From positions 1 through 14,523 of the forward strand of contig JAUVKN010000072.1 of NCBI GenBank assembly GCA_030596245.1: a stretch of 14,523 nt of DNA, read 5' to 3'. The notes below the pieces were generated by a model. It made no database searches. It saw only the letters and a program-made list of their open reading frames with translations, and was not told where the DNA came from. This DNA comes from Bacteroidia bacterium. Its GTDB lineage: Bacteria > Bacteroidota > Bacteroidia > Bacteroidales > GCA-2748055. Both the position numbers and the translations under genes were made by a program. This document shows positions 1-7,681 of the stretch, one piece after another. Positions within the stretch are counted from its first letter, which is position 1. Every line of letters begins with the position of its first letter.

Positions 1-1170
1 GGCTACTTCCTTGAGGAATTTTTCTTCCAACAACCTGGCCATACGTTTGACCACGGTCCTGCGCATCTCCAGGTCCACAGGCAGGTTGGGATCCTGGTGG
101 GCAATATTGATCCTTGTTCCGATAATAAATTGTATTTCATCACTCTGGTTAAACAGTTTTACGATGCGGTCTGCCGGTCCTTTACCCAACCCATAGGAGG
201 GTGAATAATTCTTCAGGATGCGGGTAACCTTGCTAAGGGTCAGAATCCCTTCTGTCACCAGGTCGATCCCCTCCATGTGGGATACAGGGGGAAGATCCGG
301 ATCCTCAAAAACCAGGCTGTCCTCAATTTCCACATCAAGTTCCCGGGAGATGATATCAGCTGTGGTGGCACCGCACACAACTATTTTGCCTCTAAACGAT
401 TTGACCGATTCGACCAGCTGTGTGTCGTTCTCCTCTTCATAGGGTGGACCGGTTACGATCAGGAGTTTTCGTGGTTTTCGGAAATAGATACTGGCGCAAC
501 TTGTATCATCTTTCGAATTAAAACCGTCGTTTCGATGCGCCATATTCACCATTTTGGAAGCCAGCTTTGTGGCGGAGATCTTGGGGCTGTTCTGAACCAG
601 TTTCATGGTGTAATCCAGCATGTTGTCCCTGCTCCATCCCAGGGGATATTTGTCGGACCCAAGGCCCGATTGGGCAATGCCATCGCTGCAAAAGATGATT
701 CGGTCCTCTTTTCGGGGCTCAAACTGACAGGAGAGGATCTCCTTGCCTGCGTTTTTCTCACTGTCAAGGACCACACAATTCCATCCGGGATCGAATGCTT
801 TGTTATCCCTGAGAATGATTGTCTGCGGGTTGTCATACTCCAGGATTGTTGTTAATCCCTCGTGCTCGATATCCACAATGGTGAAGGTGGAGTAGCTCAT
901 GTGGCGTTCACTGCATACCGGCAAAGTATTCATGATAATATCAGCAATCTTTTCCACCGCTTTATGCTCCATGGTAAAATTGACGGCCAGGGTTGCGGTA
1001 ATGGTAGCCAGCACATTTGCTTTTACCCCGTGTCCCATTCCATCGGAGAGAACCACAATGGTTCGATTCTCCTCTTTGATCTTCCGGCTGATATAAACAT
1101 CTCCGCAGATCCTCTCATTGCCAAAGTTACGCTGCTCACAGGCCACCTCTATAAAAAATCTTCCGCTCAT
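1..1170 (-). CDS. SpoIIE/PP2C-family serine phosphatase, 3' end beyond window
   Basis: Probable cytoplasmic serine/threonine protein phosphatase, the likely output of the upstream redox sensor. The frame is open for 390 codons from the ATG at 1170 to base 1, so the C-terminus lies outside the window. The metal-binding PP2C/SpoIIE motifs are visible: LSDGMGHG at residues 41-48, FCSDGIAQSG at 160-169 and KDDTS at 220-224, giving the acidic residues D43, D163, D221 and D222. Residues from about 230 onward form a second region that I cannot name; it contains CGATTADI and GIDLVTEGILTL. No membrane segment or kinase is seen. The start codon overlaps the stop of the hydrogenase-like sensor gene (ATGA, 1167-1170), implying translational coupling. 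SpoIIE-type phosphatases usually act on anti-sigma-factor antagonists, but no such partner is in the window, so the target is unknown. Confidence 0.92.
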   Translation of the reverse strand, partial: MSGRFFIEVACEQRNFGNERICGDVYISRKIKEENRTIVVLSDGMGHGVKANVLATITATLAVNFTMEHKAVEKIADIIMNTLPVCSERHMSYSTFTIVDIEHEGLTTILEYDNPQTIILRDNKAFDPGWNCVVLDSEKNAGKEILSCQFEPRKEDRIIFCSDGIAQSGLGSDKYPLGWSRDNMLDYTMKLVQNSPKISATKLASKMVNMAHRNDGFNSKDDTSCASIYFRKPRKLLIVTGPPYEEENDTQLVESVKSFRGKIVVCGATTADIISRELDVEIEDSLVFEDPDLPPVSHMEGIDLVTEGILTLSKVTRILKNYSPSYGLGKGPADRIVKLFNQSDEIQFIIGTRINIAHQDPNLPVDLEMRRTVVKRMARLLEEKFLKEVA

Positions 1171-3026
1171 TGATCTTTCAAGTCCTGTTTCAATTTATAT
1201 GATTCGATGATGGAGCTGAGCATTCGTTCAGTCTCAGAAGCACCCTCTCCCATAATAAAGCCGATCTGTTGCACCAGGCTCAGATTTTTATCAATGACTT
1301 CAGTGAGTCTTTTAACCACCTCCTCTTTCTGTACTTCCGGGGCTGACATATCCCTGATCACGGCTCCCACAATTTTGTTTTTCTCAATAACAAATATGCT
1401 CACATTCAGTAACTTGCCTTCATGGTTAAGGTCACGATTGGTGATCGACTCATTGTGGGTGAGCACGTATGTAAAGAGATTATAAAAATTGTAGGGGAGA
1501 AGTGTTTTCAGGTCCGCCCCCGCCAGTCCGGGTACCACCTCGTTGATCTCCTTTACATCTTCCCCCAGCAATTCGATAAAACTGTCGTTGGTCTGAATGA
1601 TCTTTAGCTGCTGATCGCAGATCACCACCATGGATGGCAATTTATGAAGCATCCGGCGGACAATCTCTGAAGCTTCTCTGGCTGATTCCTTCTCCTTCTG
1701 CGCAAGGCGTTCTGATTTTTTTAGTGCTTCCTGAGCCTGCGCCAGTTTTTCATTGCTGATCTTGAGTGATTGAATGTGGTCCTGACGGTTTTTTGAGGCG
1801 AAGGTGGTACACATCTCGGGAATTGCCAATCCCTGAGCGATAGCCGTGGCAAAATCGGTGCAACTGGCGTATCCACATGCCCCACAACCCACATCGGCCG
1901 ATCCCAACTGGTCCAGTTCCTTAAGAATCTTATTCAACTTACTTTCAGCGGGGACGGGAAGGGATTGGTCATCGATTCTGAATTCCCTGGACAGGTCCAG
2001 ATCGCTGAATTGATCCATTGATTTTTTCCACTGATCCAGATCCAGGATCTTCAGCCGTTTGTTCACATAACTAATAAGCTGACTGCGCCTTAATATGCGT
2101 TTCCCTCCCATGCTGGTGCCCCTGCCCATGAGAAACTCTTTGTAAAACAGGTTGAAATGGCACTTGATGGAACTGATGTTCTCTTCGAACTCTTCGATGG
2201 CATCAAGCATGCCTTCCCCTTCAACAGTTACCACCGGAGTCTGGTGTAAATGCTCCTTGATATCGGCGGCTTGAATGATTCCGTTAGCCATGGGGAAGAA
2301 GGAGCCTTTATAACCTAACGGTGCATCAAAGTCACTGTATTCCAGGTCGGTTTCATGAATGTTGGCATCCATAAAAAGTTCCCTGAGTTCCACAAATGTG
2401 ATGGCCAGATCGATTCGGCTCTCCTTTTCAAACCGTAATATCTCATCTTTGCTGGCGATAAGAGGACTGATGTATACCATGGTCACATCATCGTCCAGGA
2501 GTCTTCGGGTTACTTTTGCGGTGGCAGCCACAGGTGGAAGGATTGGAGCGAGGTTGGGTACAAGAGCGGGCTTGTATTTTTCAATAAATGAAACTGTCAC
2601 AGGATCATTGGACATGATGTAGTATTTTCCCCGGCTACTTTTAAATAGTTCTTTGTAGGCACGGGCCACCAGGTCAACACCAAAGGCCACCTCCTGGACA
2701 TTTTCAAATCCAAGGGTTCGCAACATTTGTACAAACTTCCGGTAATCGGTGATGTCGGGGAATTCCCCTGCAATGGAAGGATCTACCAGGGCGGCTACTT
2801 TTTTCTTCTGTTTCAAAAGATTCTTCAGATCATCCCTGGTATTCCGGATCTCTATGGCACCCGGACCGCAGACTGCAGCACAACTACCACAGCCAATACA
2901 TCGCTCCGGAATAATCTCTGGTTTATCCTTGTCCGACCGGACACGGATCGCTTTCACCGGACAGGCCCTAACGCAAGCATAACATGCGATGCATTTGTCG
3001 TTGTTGATCTTCAACAAGGGTTCCAT
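1167..3026 (-). CDS. PAS-containing [FeFe]-hydrogenase-like sensor without H-cluster ligands
   Basis: Predicted 619-residue cytoplasmic Fe-S redox sensor. Domains in order: a two-[4Fe-4S] ferredoxin domain (C12/15/18/22 and C43/46/49/53); a hydrogenase large-subunit-like domain (about 76-330); an Fe-S domain with C381, C384, C389 and C406; a short coiled coil (about 417-460); a PAS domain (about 462-562); a helical tail. This layout matches sensory PAS-type [FeFe] hydrogenases. The scaffold is recognisable from stretches such as FIEKYKPALVPNLAP, but the H-cluster loops read SNDP (139-142), ISPL (186-189) and YKEF (295-298), where relatives carry cysteines. H2 catalysis is therefore not expected. 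An in-frame TTG at 3050 lies inside the upstream gene; the ATG at 3026, 10 bases past the upstream stop, is the better start. The gene overlaps the following phosphatase gene by 3 bases. What it senses is inference. Confidence 0.9.
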   Translation of the reverse strand: MEPLLKINNDKCIACYACVRACPVKAIRVRSDKDKPEIIPERCIGCGSCAAVCGPGAIEIRNTRDDLKNLLKQKKKVAALVDPSIAGEFPDITDYRKFVQMLRTLGFENVQEVAFGVDLVARAYKELFKSSRGKYYIMSNDPVTVSFIEKYKPALVPNLAPILPPVAATAKVTRRLLDDDVTMVYISPLIASKDEILRFEKESRIDLAITFVELRELFMDANIHETDLEYSDFDAPLGYKGSFFPMANGIIQAADIKEHLHQTPVVTVEGEGMLDAIEEFEENISSIKCHFNLFYKEFLMGRGTSMGGKRILRRSQLISYVNKRLKILDLDQWKKSMDQFSDLDLSREFRIDDQSLPVPAESKLNKILKELDQLGSADVGCGACGYASCTDFATAIAQGLAIPEMCTTFASKNRQDHIQSLKISNEKLAQAQEALKKSERLAQKEKESAREASEIVRRMLHKLPSMVVICDQQLKIIQTNDSFIELLGEDVKEINEVVPGLAGADLKTLLPYNFYNLFTYVLTHNESITNRDLNHEGKLLNVSIFVIEKNKIVGAVIRDMSAPEVQKEEVVKRLTEVIDKNLSLVQQIGFIMGEGASETERMLSSIIESYKLKQDLKDQ

Positions 3027-3036
3027 AGTTGTCGTA

Positions 3037-3291
3037 TTATTGATCGCCAAACTCCTTTTCCAGTATCTCCAGGACTTTATCCTGGGTTACCTGTTCGTAT
3101 ATTTTCTGGTCTATTTTCAGAATGGGCCCTTCACTGCAGTTGCTGAAACAGTGGTTGCCTTTCAGGATTACATCACGTTCCATCTGGTGGTCTTTTAGAT
3201 ATTGCTGGATTATTTGCAGGGTCTTTTTGTTCCCGCGGCTGAAACAGGAGCTCCCGAGGCAAATTCGAATCTCTTTTTTTACCAGTGTCAT
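3037..3291 (-). CDS. Small thioredoxin-like [2Fe-2S] ferredoxin
   Basis: An 84-residue soluble electron-transfer protein of the thioredoxin-like [2Fe-2S] ferredoxin family, the same fold as NuoE and as the N-terminal domain of HydB. The four cluster ligands are present with family spacing: C11 and C16 (CLGSSC) and C48 and C52 (CFSNC), the latter followed by the usual SEGP. It is the first gene of the minus-strand sensor operon and ends 10 bases before the ATG of the hydrogenase-like sensor. An upstream TTG at 3309 would add six residues but falls inside the promoter octamer at 3307-3314, so the ATG at 3291 is preferred. A reasonable inference is that it carries electrons between the hydrogenase-like complex encoded divergently and the PAS sensor. 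Partner and direction are not shown by sequence. Confidence 0.88.
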   Translation of the reverse strand: MTLVKKEIRICLGSSCFSRGNKKTLQIIQQYLKDHQMERDVILKGNHCFSNCSEGPILKIDQKIYEQVTQDKVLEILEKEFGDQ

Positions 3292-3306
3292 GATACCCAC
3301 TGTGAT

Positions 3307-3314
3307 CAAAGTTA
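3307..3314 (-). promoter_or_regulatory. Bacteroidota-type -7 element of the sensor operon
   Basis: Read on the minus strand this is TAACTTTG, an exact match to the TAnnTTTG consensus of primary-sigma promoters in Bacteroidota. A transcription start near 3300 would leave a leader of about 10 bases before the ATG at 3291. A possible -33 element is only the weak TTG at 3332-3334 on the minus strand. The position rules against the TTG start at 3309. Confidence 0.6.
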
Positions 3315-3368
3315 ATAAAAACGGATTATCGCAATCCTAATTTATACTCTGTTCAAATTAATTACTGT

Positions 3369-3400
3369 TTTTCAAATAACAAACATAATCAATATCTTTG
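3369..3400 (+). promoter_or_regulatory. Bacteroidota-type promoter of hydCBA
   Basis: TATCTTTG at 3393-3400 matches TAnnTTTG exactly. A T-run starting at 3368 supplies a plausible -33 element; taking TTTT at 3369-3372, the spacing to the -7 octamer is 20 bases. The predicted start near 3407 gives a leader of about 50 bases before hydC. It lies back to back with the minus-strand sensor promoter within the same 167-bp gap, so both operons could share regulation. No convincing Rex operator is visible. Confidence 0.62.
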
Positions 3401-3458
3401 ATCCTTCTGTGAACCTGCTCTATTATTGCACATAAAAAGTTGATCCTGATTTGATTTT

Positions 3459-3935
3459 ATGAATACAGAGACAGCTCAGATCGATGAAATCCTCCAACGA
3501 TTTCCTCAAATAAAGAGGAATGCATTGATTCCCCTTTTACAAGCCGTACAGGATGAATTTGGGTACATCTCTGAGGAGGCCATCGCCCGCATAGGGGCCC
3601 ATCTCTCTTTGCCCACAAGCAAAGTATTTGGTTTGGCTACCTTCTACAACCAGTTTTCCTTCTCGCGCAGAGGGGTTTACCATATCACCCTGTGTAATGG
3701 ATCGTCATGTCATTTAGCGAGATCGGGTGAGTTGCTTGGGGAGATCACCAAGGTACTTGAGATCAGTGATGGGGAGACCACTCGTGACGGACTCTTTAGC
3801 CTGGAAGTGCAGTCCTGCATTGGAGCGTGCGGACAATCTCCGGTAATGGCGGTGAACGGCTCCTACTATTCAGGGATCAATGTGAAAGAGGTCAGAGAGA
3901 TTATTAAACAATACCGTGAGGATGCTTCCAGATAA
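3459..3935 (+). CDS. hydC: NuoE-like [2Fe-2S] subunit of HydABC-type complex (HydC)
   Basis: A 158-residue NuoE/24-kDa-type subunit. In HydABC complexes it sits on HydB and its [2Fe-2S] cluster belongs to the NADH/flavin electron-transfer centre. A helical N-terminal domain (about 1-70) containing LLQAVQDEFGYIS and GLATFYNQF precedes a thioredoxin-like domain with all four ligands: C79 and C84 (CNGSSC) and C120 and C124 (CIGAC). Length is normal for the family. It is the first gene of hydCBA and overlaps hydB by 14 bases if hydB starts at 3922. Unlike the N-terminal domain of its HydB partner, its cluster site is intact. Confidence 0.94.
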   Translation: MNTETAQIDEILQRFPQIKRNALIPLLQAVQDEFGYISEEAIARIGAHLSLPTSKVFGLATFYNQFSFSRRGVYHITLCNGSSCHLARSGELLGEITKVLEISDGETTRDGLFSLEVQSCIGACGQSPVMAVNGSYYSGINVKEVREIIKQYREDASR

Positions 3936-5853
3936 AGAATTCTTACTGAGACTGGCACAATCTGCGCCATCGGAACTTTCGACCGATGAGAAGGAGATGG
4001 TGACTCTGCTGAACAGGGAGCGTCTCATATGCCCGCTGGTGATGGTAAATAGTTCCATCTCAGGGATAGTGGCAGGTGCAAAAGAGACATGGGAGGCCAT
4101 AGAACAATACGTGGCCGACCGGGCCATTGAGATCGACCTGTGCGAGTCAGGCAGCATCGGGCTTAGTTCTGAGGAGCCTGTAATTTCGGTGCAGTTGCCG
4201 GAGCGGACCCGCCTCTTTTTCGCCAGGGTGACTGCCGAAAAGGTCTCCTCTTTGCTGGATGACCTGTTTCATCAGGTGATTCCCGATCAGTTGTTGATCG
4301 GACAGCTCAGGCGGGAGGGTCAGGAGCCCTGGAGTGACATCCCCTATCTTGATGAAATCCCATTCTTCGGCCTGCAGAACCGCATCGTTATGGAGGTGTG
4401 CGGGATCATTGATCCTTTCTCTTTTGGAGAGTATGTGGCCAGGGGTGGATATAAAGCATTTCTTACAACCATCCGAAGTTACACACTCAGTGAGGTGTGT
4501 GATCTTGTTAGGGATAGCGGCCTTAGAGGCCGTGCAGGAGGAGGATTTCCCACAAGTAAGAAATGGAAGGTTGCTTTTGATACCCCGTCCGATCAAAAAT
4601 ACCTCATCTGCAATGCTGAGGAGAGTGATCCGGGGGCTTTTATGGACCGCACCCTCATGGAAGGAAATCCGTACCAACTATTGGAAGGGATCTCCATCGC
4701 GGCCTATGCCATTGGATCAAACCGTGCTTACATCTACATCCGAAGTGAATACAAAGATTCCATCAGGCGTATTACCAATGCCATAAAGGAGTTGAGGGTG
4801 ATGGGACTTCTGGGTGATAATATTCTGGATAGCGGGTATAACCTTCAGATTTCGCTGAGGAAAGGACCCGGGGCTTTTGTTTGTGGCGAAGAAACGGCAC
4901 TCATTGCCAGTCTTGAAGGAAGAAGGGGAATACCCTCATCCAAACCTCCTTACCCTTCTACCTCAGGGTATCTTGGTCGCCCCACTGTGGTGAATAATGT
5001 GGAGACCCTCTCCAACCTGCCGGGTATCATCAGCAAAGGTCCTGAATGGTTCAAAAGCATTGGGCTTGAGGATTGTACCGGGACCAAGATATTCAGTATT
5101 TCGGGACAGGTCCGGATGTCGGGACTGGTAGAAGTACCAATGGGTACTACCTTCGATACCATTGTGAACGACATTACCGGAGGAGCCAATAAGGGACGCA
5201 AGCTGAAGGCGCTTCACGTGGGCGGACCTTTAGGTTGCACGGTACCACTGGAGCTGATGAAGATCCCCGTCTCCTATGCGACCCTGAAGTCGGAGGGCCT
5301 GGTCATGGGCTCGGGTGGAATCCTTGTGATGGATGACAAATCCTGCATCGTGGACACAGTCAGGTACTTTATGAATTATGTGAATAAGCAGAGCTGTGGA
5401 AAGTGCATCCCTTGCAGAGAGGGAACCAGGAGGATGGCCGAGATTCTGGAAAGCATCACACGGAAACCGGTAGATGAAGAGGGGCATACCACCCTGGAAC
5501 GCTTCAAAGAAGTGATGCAATTGGAGAATCTGGCAGAGGTAATGAAAGATACTTCACTCTGTGGACTTGGTCAGAATGCACCCAATCCGGTAATGAGCAG
5601 CCTGAAGTATTTCAGGAGCGAATATGAAGAGCATATTTTCGACCGACGGTGTCCCTCAAATATCTGCACTGAGTTGAGGAGCTGGTATATCGATGTGGAG
5701 ATGTGTACCGGCTGTTCGATCTGTGCAAAAAGGTGTCCGGCAGAGGCAATTATTGGTACAGCCAGGCATCCCTATTTCATTGTTCAGGAGAAATGTATTG
5801 GATGTGGGATCTGTTTTGAAGTATGCAAATTCACGGCAGTTTATTACAAATAG
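3922..5853 (+). CDS. hydB: NuoF-like flavoprotein subunit of HydABC-type complex (HydB), degenerate N-terminal domain
   Basis: A 643-residue NADH-binding, FMN-containing subunit. Domains: a thioredoxin-like N-terminal domain (about 34-128); a NuoF core with the FMN/NADH glycine-rich segment GLRGRAGGGFPTSKKW (200-215) and CNAEESDPGAF (230-240); an SLBB-like region (about 385-470); a [4Fe-4S] site at C492/C495/C498 plus C547; and a C-terminal two-[4Fe-4S] ferredoxin domain (C595/598/601/605 and C625/628/631/635). That C-terminal extension is typical of HydB and of flavin-based electron-bifurcating relatives. The N-terminal domain is odd: the four positions that normally hold [2Fe-2S] cysteines appear to be N43, G48, S78 and S82. 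The ATG at 3922 is preferred over a GTG at 3916. The gene overlaps hydC and precedes hydA by 7 bases. Confidence 0.94.
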   Translation: MLPDKEFLLRLAQSAPSELSTDEKEMVTLLNRERLICPLVMVNSSISGIVAGAKETWEAIEQYVADRAIEIDLCESGSIGLSSEEPVISVQLPERTRLFFARVTAEKVSSLLDDLFHQVIPDQLLIGQLRREGQEPWSDIPYLDEIPFFGLQNRIVMEVCGIIDPFSFGEYVARGGYKAFLTTIRSYTLSEVCDLVRDSGLRGRAGGGFPTSKKWKVAFDTPSDQKYLICNAEESDPGAFMDRTLMEGNPYQLLEGISIAAYAIGSNRAYIYIRSEYKDSIRRITNAIKELRVMGLLGDNILDSGYNLQISLRKGPGAFVCGEETALIASLEGRRGIPSSKPPYPSTSGYLGRPTVVNNVETLSNLPGIISKGPEWFKSIGLEDCTGTKIFSISGQVRMSGLVEVPMGTTFDTIVNDITGGANKGRKLKALHVGGPLGCTVPLELMKIPVSYATLKSEGLVMGSGGILVMDDKSCIVDTVRYFMNYVNKQSCGKCIPCREGTRRMAEILESITRKPVDEEGHTTLERFKEVMQLENLAEVMKDTSLCGLGQNAPNPVMSSLKYFRSEYEEHIFDRRCPSNICTELRSWYIDVEMCTGCSICAKRCPAEAIIGTARHPYFIVQEKCIGCGICFEVCKFTAVYYK

Positions 5854-5860
5854 GGGAAAT

Positions 5861-7585
5861 ATGGGAATAACGCTTGAGGTGAACGGCAGGACCATTGAAG
5901 CGGTGAAAGGGGAGACCATTTTAACCGCCCTGAACAGGAATGGGATGCAAGTGCCTACCATCTGTAACATAAAGAATCTTTCTCCTTCTGGTGCCTGCCG
6001 CATGTGTGTGGTTGAGGTGGAGGGACGAGAGAATCTGATTCCAGCCTGTTCCTTTCCCATCGAAGAGTCATTGGTGATCAAGACCCATTCGCCAAGGGTG
6101 CTACGGGCCAGGAAGACAAACGTTGAGCTATTACTTGCCAATCACCCCGATGACTGCCTTTACTGCGAACGGAACGGATCGTGCGAGTTGCAGTCGCTTT
6201 CGGAGGATCTGAATATCAGGGAACGTCGCATACCCGGTAAGAAGAGCCCCCATAAGATCGACAGGTCCAGTCCGGCGATCATCCGGGATCCTTCCAAGTG
6301 CATACTTTGTGGCAGGTGTATACGGGTGTGTGAGGAGATCATGAGCACATCCACCCTCGATTTTGCCTACCGGGGAAATGAGCTACAGATTGCAACCACA
6401 CTGGCCAAACCATTGAACTTTTCCAACTGCACAGCATGTGGTCAGTGTCTTATTGCCTGTCCCACGGGTGCCCTTATTGAACATGTGCAGTTTCCGGAAC
6501 TGGAAACCCACATCCATGCCCCCGGTAAGATCGTAGTGGCTCAGTATTCTCCGGCTGTTGCTGTATCTGTGGCAGAAAAGCTGGGGTATAAGCCGGGTAC
6601 AGATTTGAGTGGGATTATCAATGCGGTGCTCCGAAGGTATGGTTTTGACTATGTTTTTGAAACCGCTTTTGGTGCTGATGTGATGATCCTGGAGCAGGCA
6701 AGGATCTATTCAGAAAAGAGATCCGGACTGCAGGAGTATCCATTGATAACCAGTTCATGTCCGGCCTGGGTTCAATTTGTGGAACAATCCTATCCGGAAC
6801 TGATCCCGCATCTTTCTCCGCTAAAGTCACCTCAACAGTTAATGGGCTCCCTGATCAGGGAGTGGTTCCCCCGACTTTATGAGTTAGAGGGGAAAGAGAT
6901 CGTATCGGTAGTGATCTCATCCTGTACAGCAGCCAAAAGTGAAGCCAGACGTGTGGAGATGAGCCGTTCTGGCATTCCCGTTATTGACCTGGTTCTCACA
7001 ACCAGGGAATTGGCCAGGTTGATCCGGCTCAGCGGACTGGATCTGGAACAGCTGGAACCTGATAAGCCCGATGCACCTTTCCATTCTAACGGTTCGGTGG
7101 GTTTACTGACAGGTGTGGCAGGAGGCGAGGCCGAGGCTGTTGTACGTACCATTTACCAGCGGAAGACAGGGAATGAACTGGCTCCTGCCAAGCTTCACCG
7201 GTTCCGAATTCACAAGTCTTTCCGCGAAATGATGGTAAAGGCTGGAAACAGAGAGATCCGAGTGGGCAGCGTAAGTGGCCTTGCAAACGCCGTGGAATTG
7301 CTGAAGGAGATCAAGAGAGGAAAGAGGAAGCTGGATTTATTGGAGGTTATGGCTTGTCCCGATGGCTGTGTCAATGGAGGAGGACAACCCCTTTCGATGG
7401 ATGAAAAGATCATCCGTACACGGTCCAGGGCAATTTATGATATTGATAATGGAAGCACTTTGCATGCGGCACATCTGAACCCGGCTATAGAACGACTTTA
7501 TAATGAATTTCTTGGAGATCCCGGAGGGGAAATGAGCAAGGAGATCTTATACAGAACATACACAAAACGGGAGGTGTTGTTATAG
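5861..7585 (+). CDS. hydA: [FeFe]-hydrogenase catalytic subunit (HydA) with atypical active-site surroundings
   Basis: A 574-residue M3-type [FeFe] hydrogenase. Fe-S domains: [2Fe-2S] at C35, C46, C49 and C63; His-Cys [4Fe-4S] at H95, C99, C102 and C108; two [4Fe-4S] at C147/150/153/157 and C190/193/196/200. The H-domain (about 220-574) keeps the four cluster cysteines: C300 in TSSCPAW, C355 in SSCTAAK, and C499 and C503 in EVMACPDGC. Unusual are S299, Q279, I282, S353, S354 and A358, where proton-transfer or active-site residues normally stand. A frame reaching back to 5693 exists, but the ATG at 5861 starts a standard NuoG/HydA N-terminus and follows the hydB stop by 7 bases with AGGGG at 5852-5856. 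No C-terminal [2Fe-2S] extension like that of some HydA proteins is present. Expected role is NADH/ferredoxin-linked H2 exchange, although turnover may be impaired. Confidence 0.93.
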   Translation: MGITLEVNGRTIEAVKGETILTALNRNGMQVPTICNIKNLSPSGACRMCVVEVEGRENLIPACSFPIEESLVIKTHSPRVLRARKTNVELLLANHPDDCLYCERNGSCELQSLSEDLNIRERRIPGKKSPHKIDRSSPAIIRDPSKCILCGRCIRVCEEIMSTSTLDFAYRGNELQIATTLAKPLNFSNCTACGQCLIACPTGALIEHVQFPELETHIHAPGKIVVAQYSPAVAVSVAEKLGYKPGTDLSGIINAVLRRYGFDYVFETAFGADVMILEQARIYSEKRSGLQEYPLITSSCPAWVQFVEQSYPELIPHLSPLKSPQQLMGSLIREWFPRLYELEGKEIVSVVISSCTAAKSEARRVEMSRSGIPVIDLVLTTRELARLIRLSGLDLEQLEPDKPDAPFHSNGSVGLLTGVAGGEAEAVVRTIYQRKTGNELAPAKLHRFRIHKSFREMMVKAGNREIRVGSVSGLANAVELLKEIKRGKRKLDLLEVMACPDGCVNGGGQPLSMDEKIIRTRSRAIYDIDNGSTLHAAHLNPAIERLYNEFLGDPGGEMSKEILYRTYTKREVLL

Positions 7586-7599
7586 ATGGATTTCCATAC

Positions 7600-7615
7600 A
7601 GAGTAAGCTTACTCT
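7600..7615. repeat. 16-bp perfect palindrome after hydA
   Basis: AGAGTAAGCTTACTCT is its own reverse complement and starts 15 bases after the hydA stop. A second small inverted repeat (ATGGA-TT-TCCAT, 7586-7597) directly precedes it. It could fold as a 6-bp hairpin with an AGCT loop or serve as a dimeric-protein site. There is no T-run, so it is not a standard intrinsic terminator. Confidence 0.5.
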
Positions 7616-7681
7616 CAAACTGATGGTCGACATGGATTGTCAGAATTGTTGATCCGAAACTGTGATTTAATCTAAAGAATT

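Noticed and set aside
277..855. A 192-codon plus-strand frame over the phosphatase gene.
   Set aside because: It is antisense to a continuous SpoIIE/PP2C frame with intact catalytic motifs, and its translation resembles no family.
3292..3458. A Rex operator (TTGTGA-like inverted repeat) in the divergent promoter region.
   Set aside because: TGTGA appears at 3301-3305 and 3408-3412, but no matching half-site at suitable spacing was found.
4147..4677. A 176-codon minus-strand frame inside hydB.
   Set aside because: It is antisense to conserved NuoF motifs and has no recognisable domain.
5693..5860. A 56-residue N-terminal extension of HydA from an upstream ATG.
   Set aside because: It overlaps the hydB ferredoxin domain out of frame; the ATG at 5861 begins a standard HydA N-terminus.
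6747..6772. TSSCP in HydA as a sequencing error for TSCCP.
   Set aside because: Several other active-site positions are changed as well and the frame is intact, so a consistent divergence is more likely than one error.
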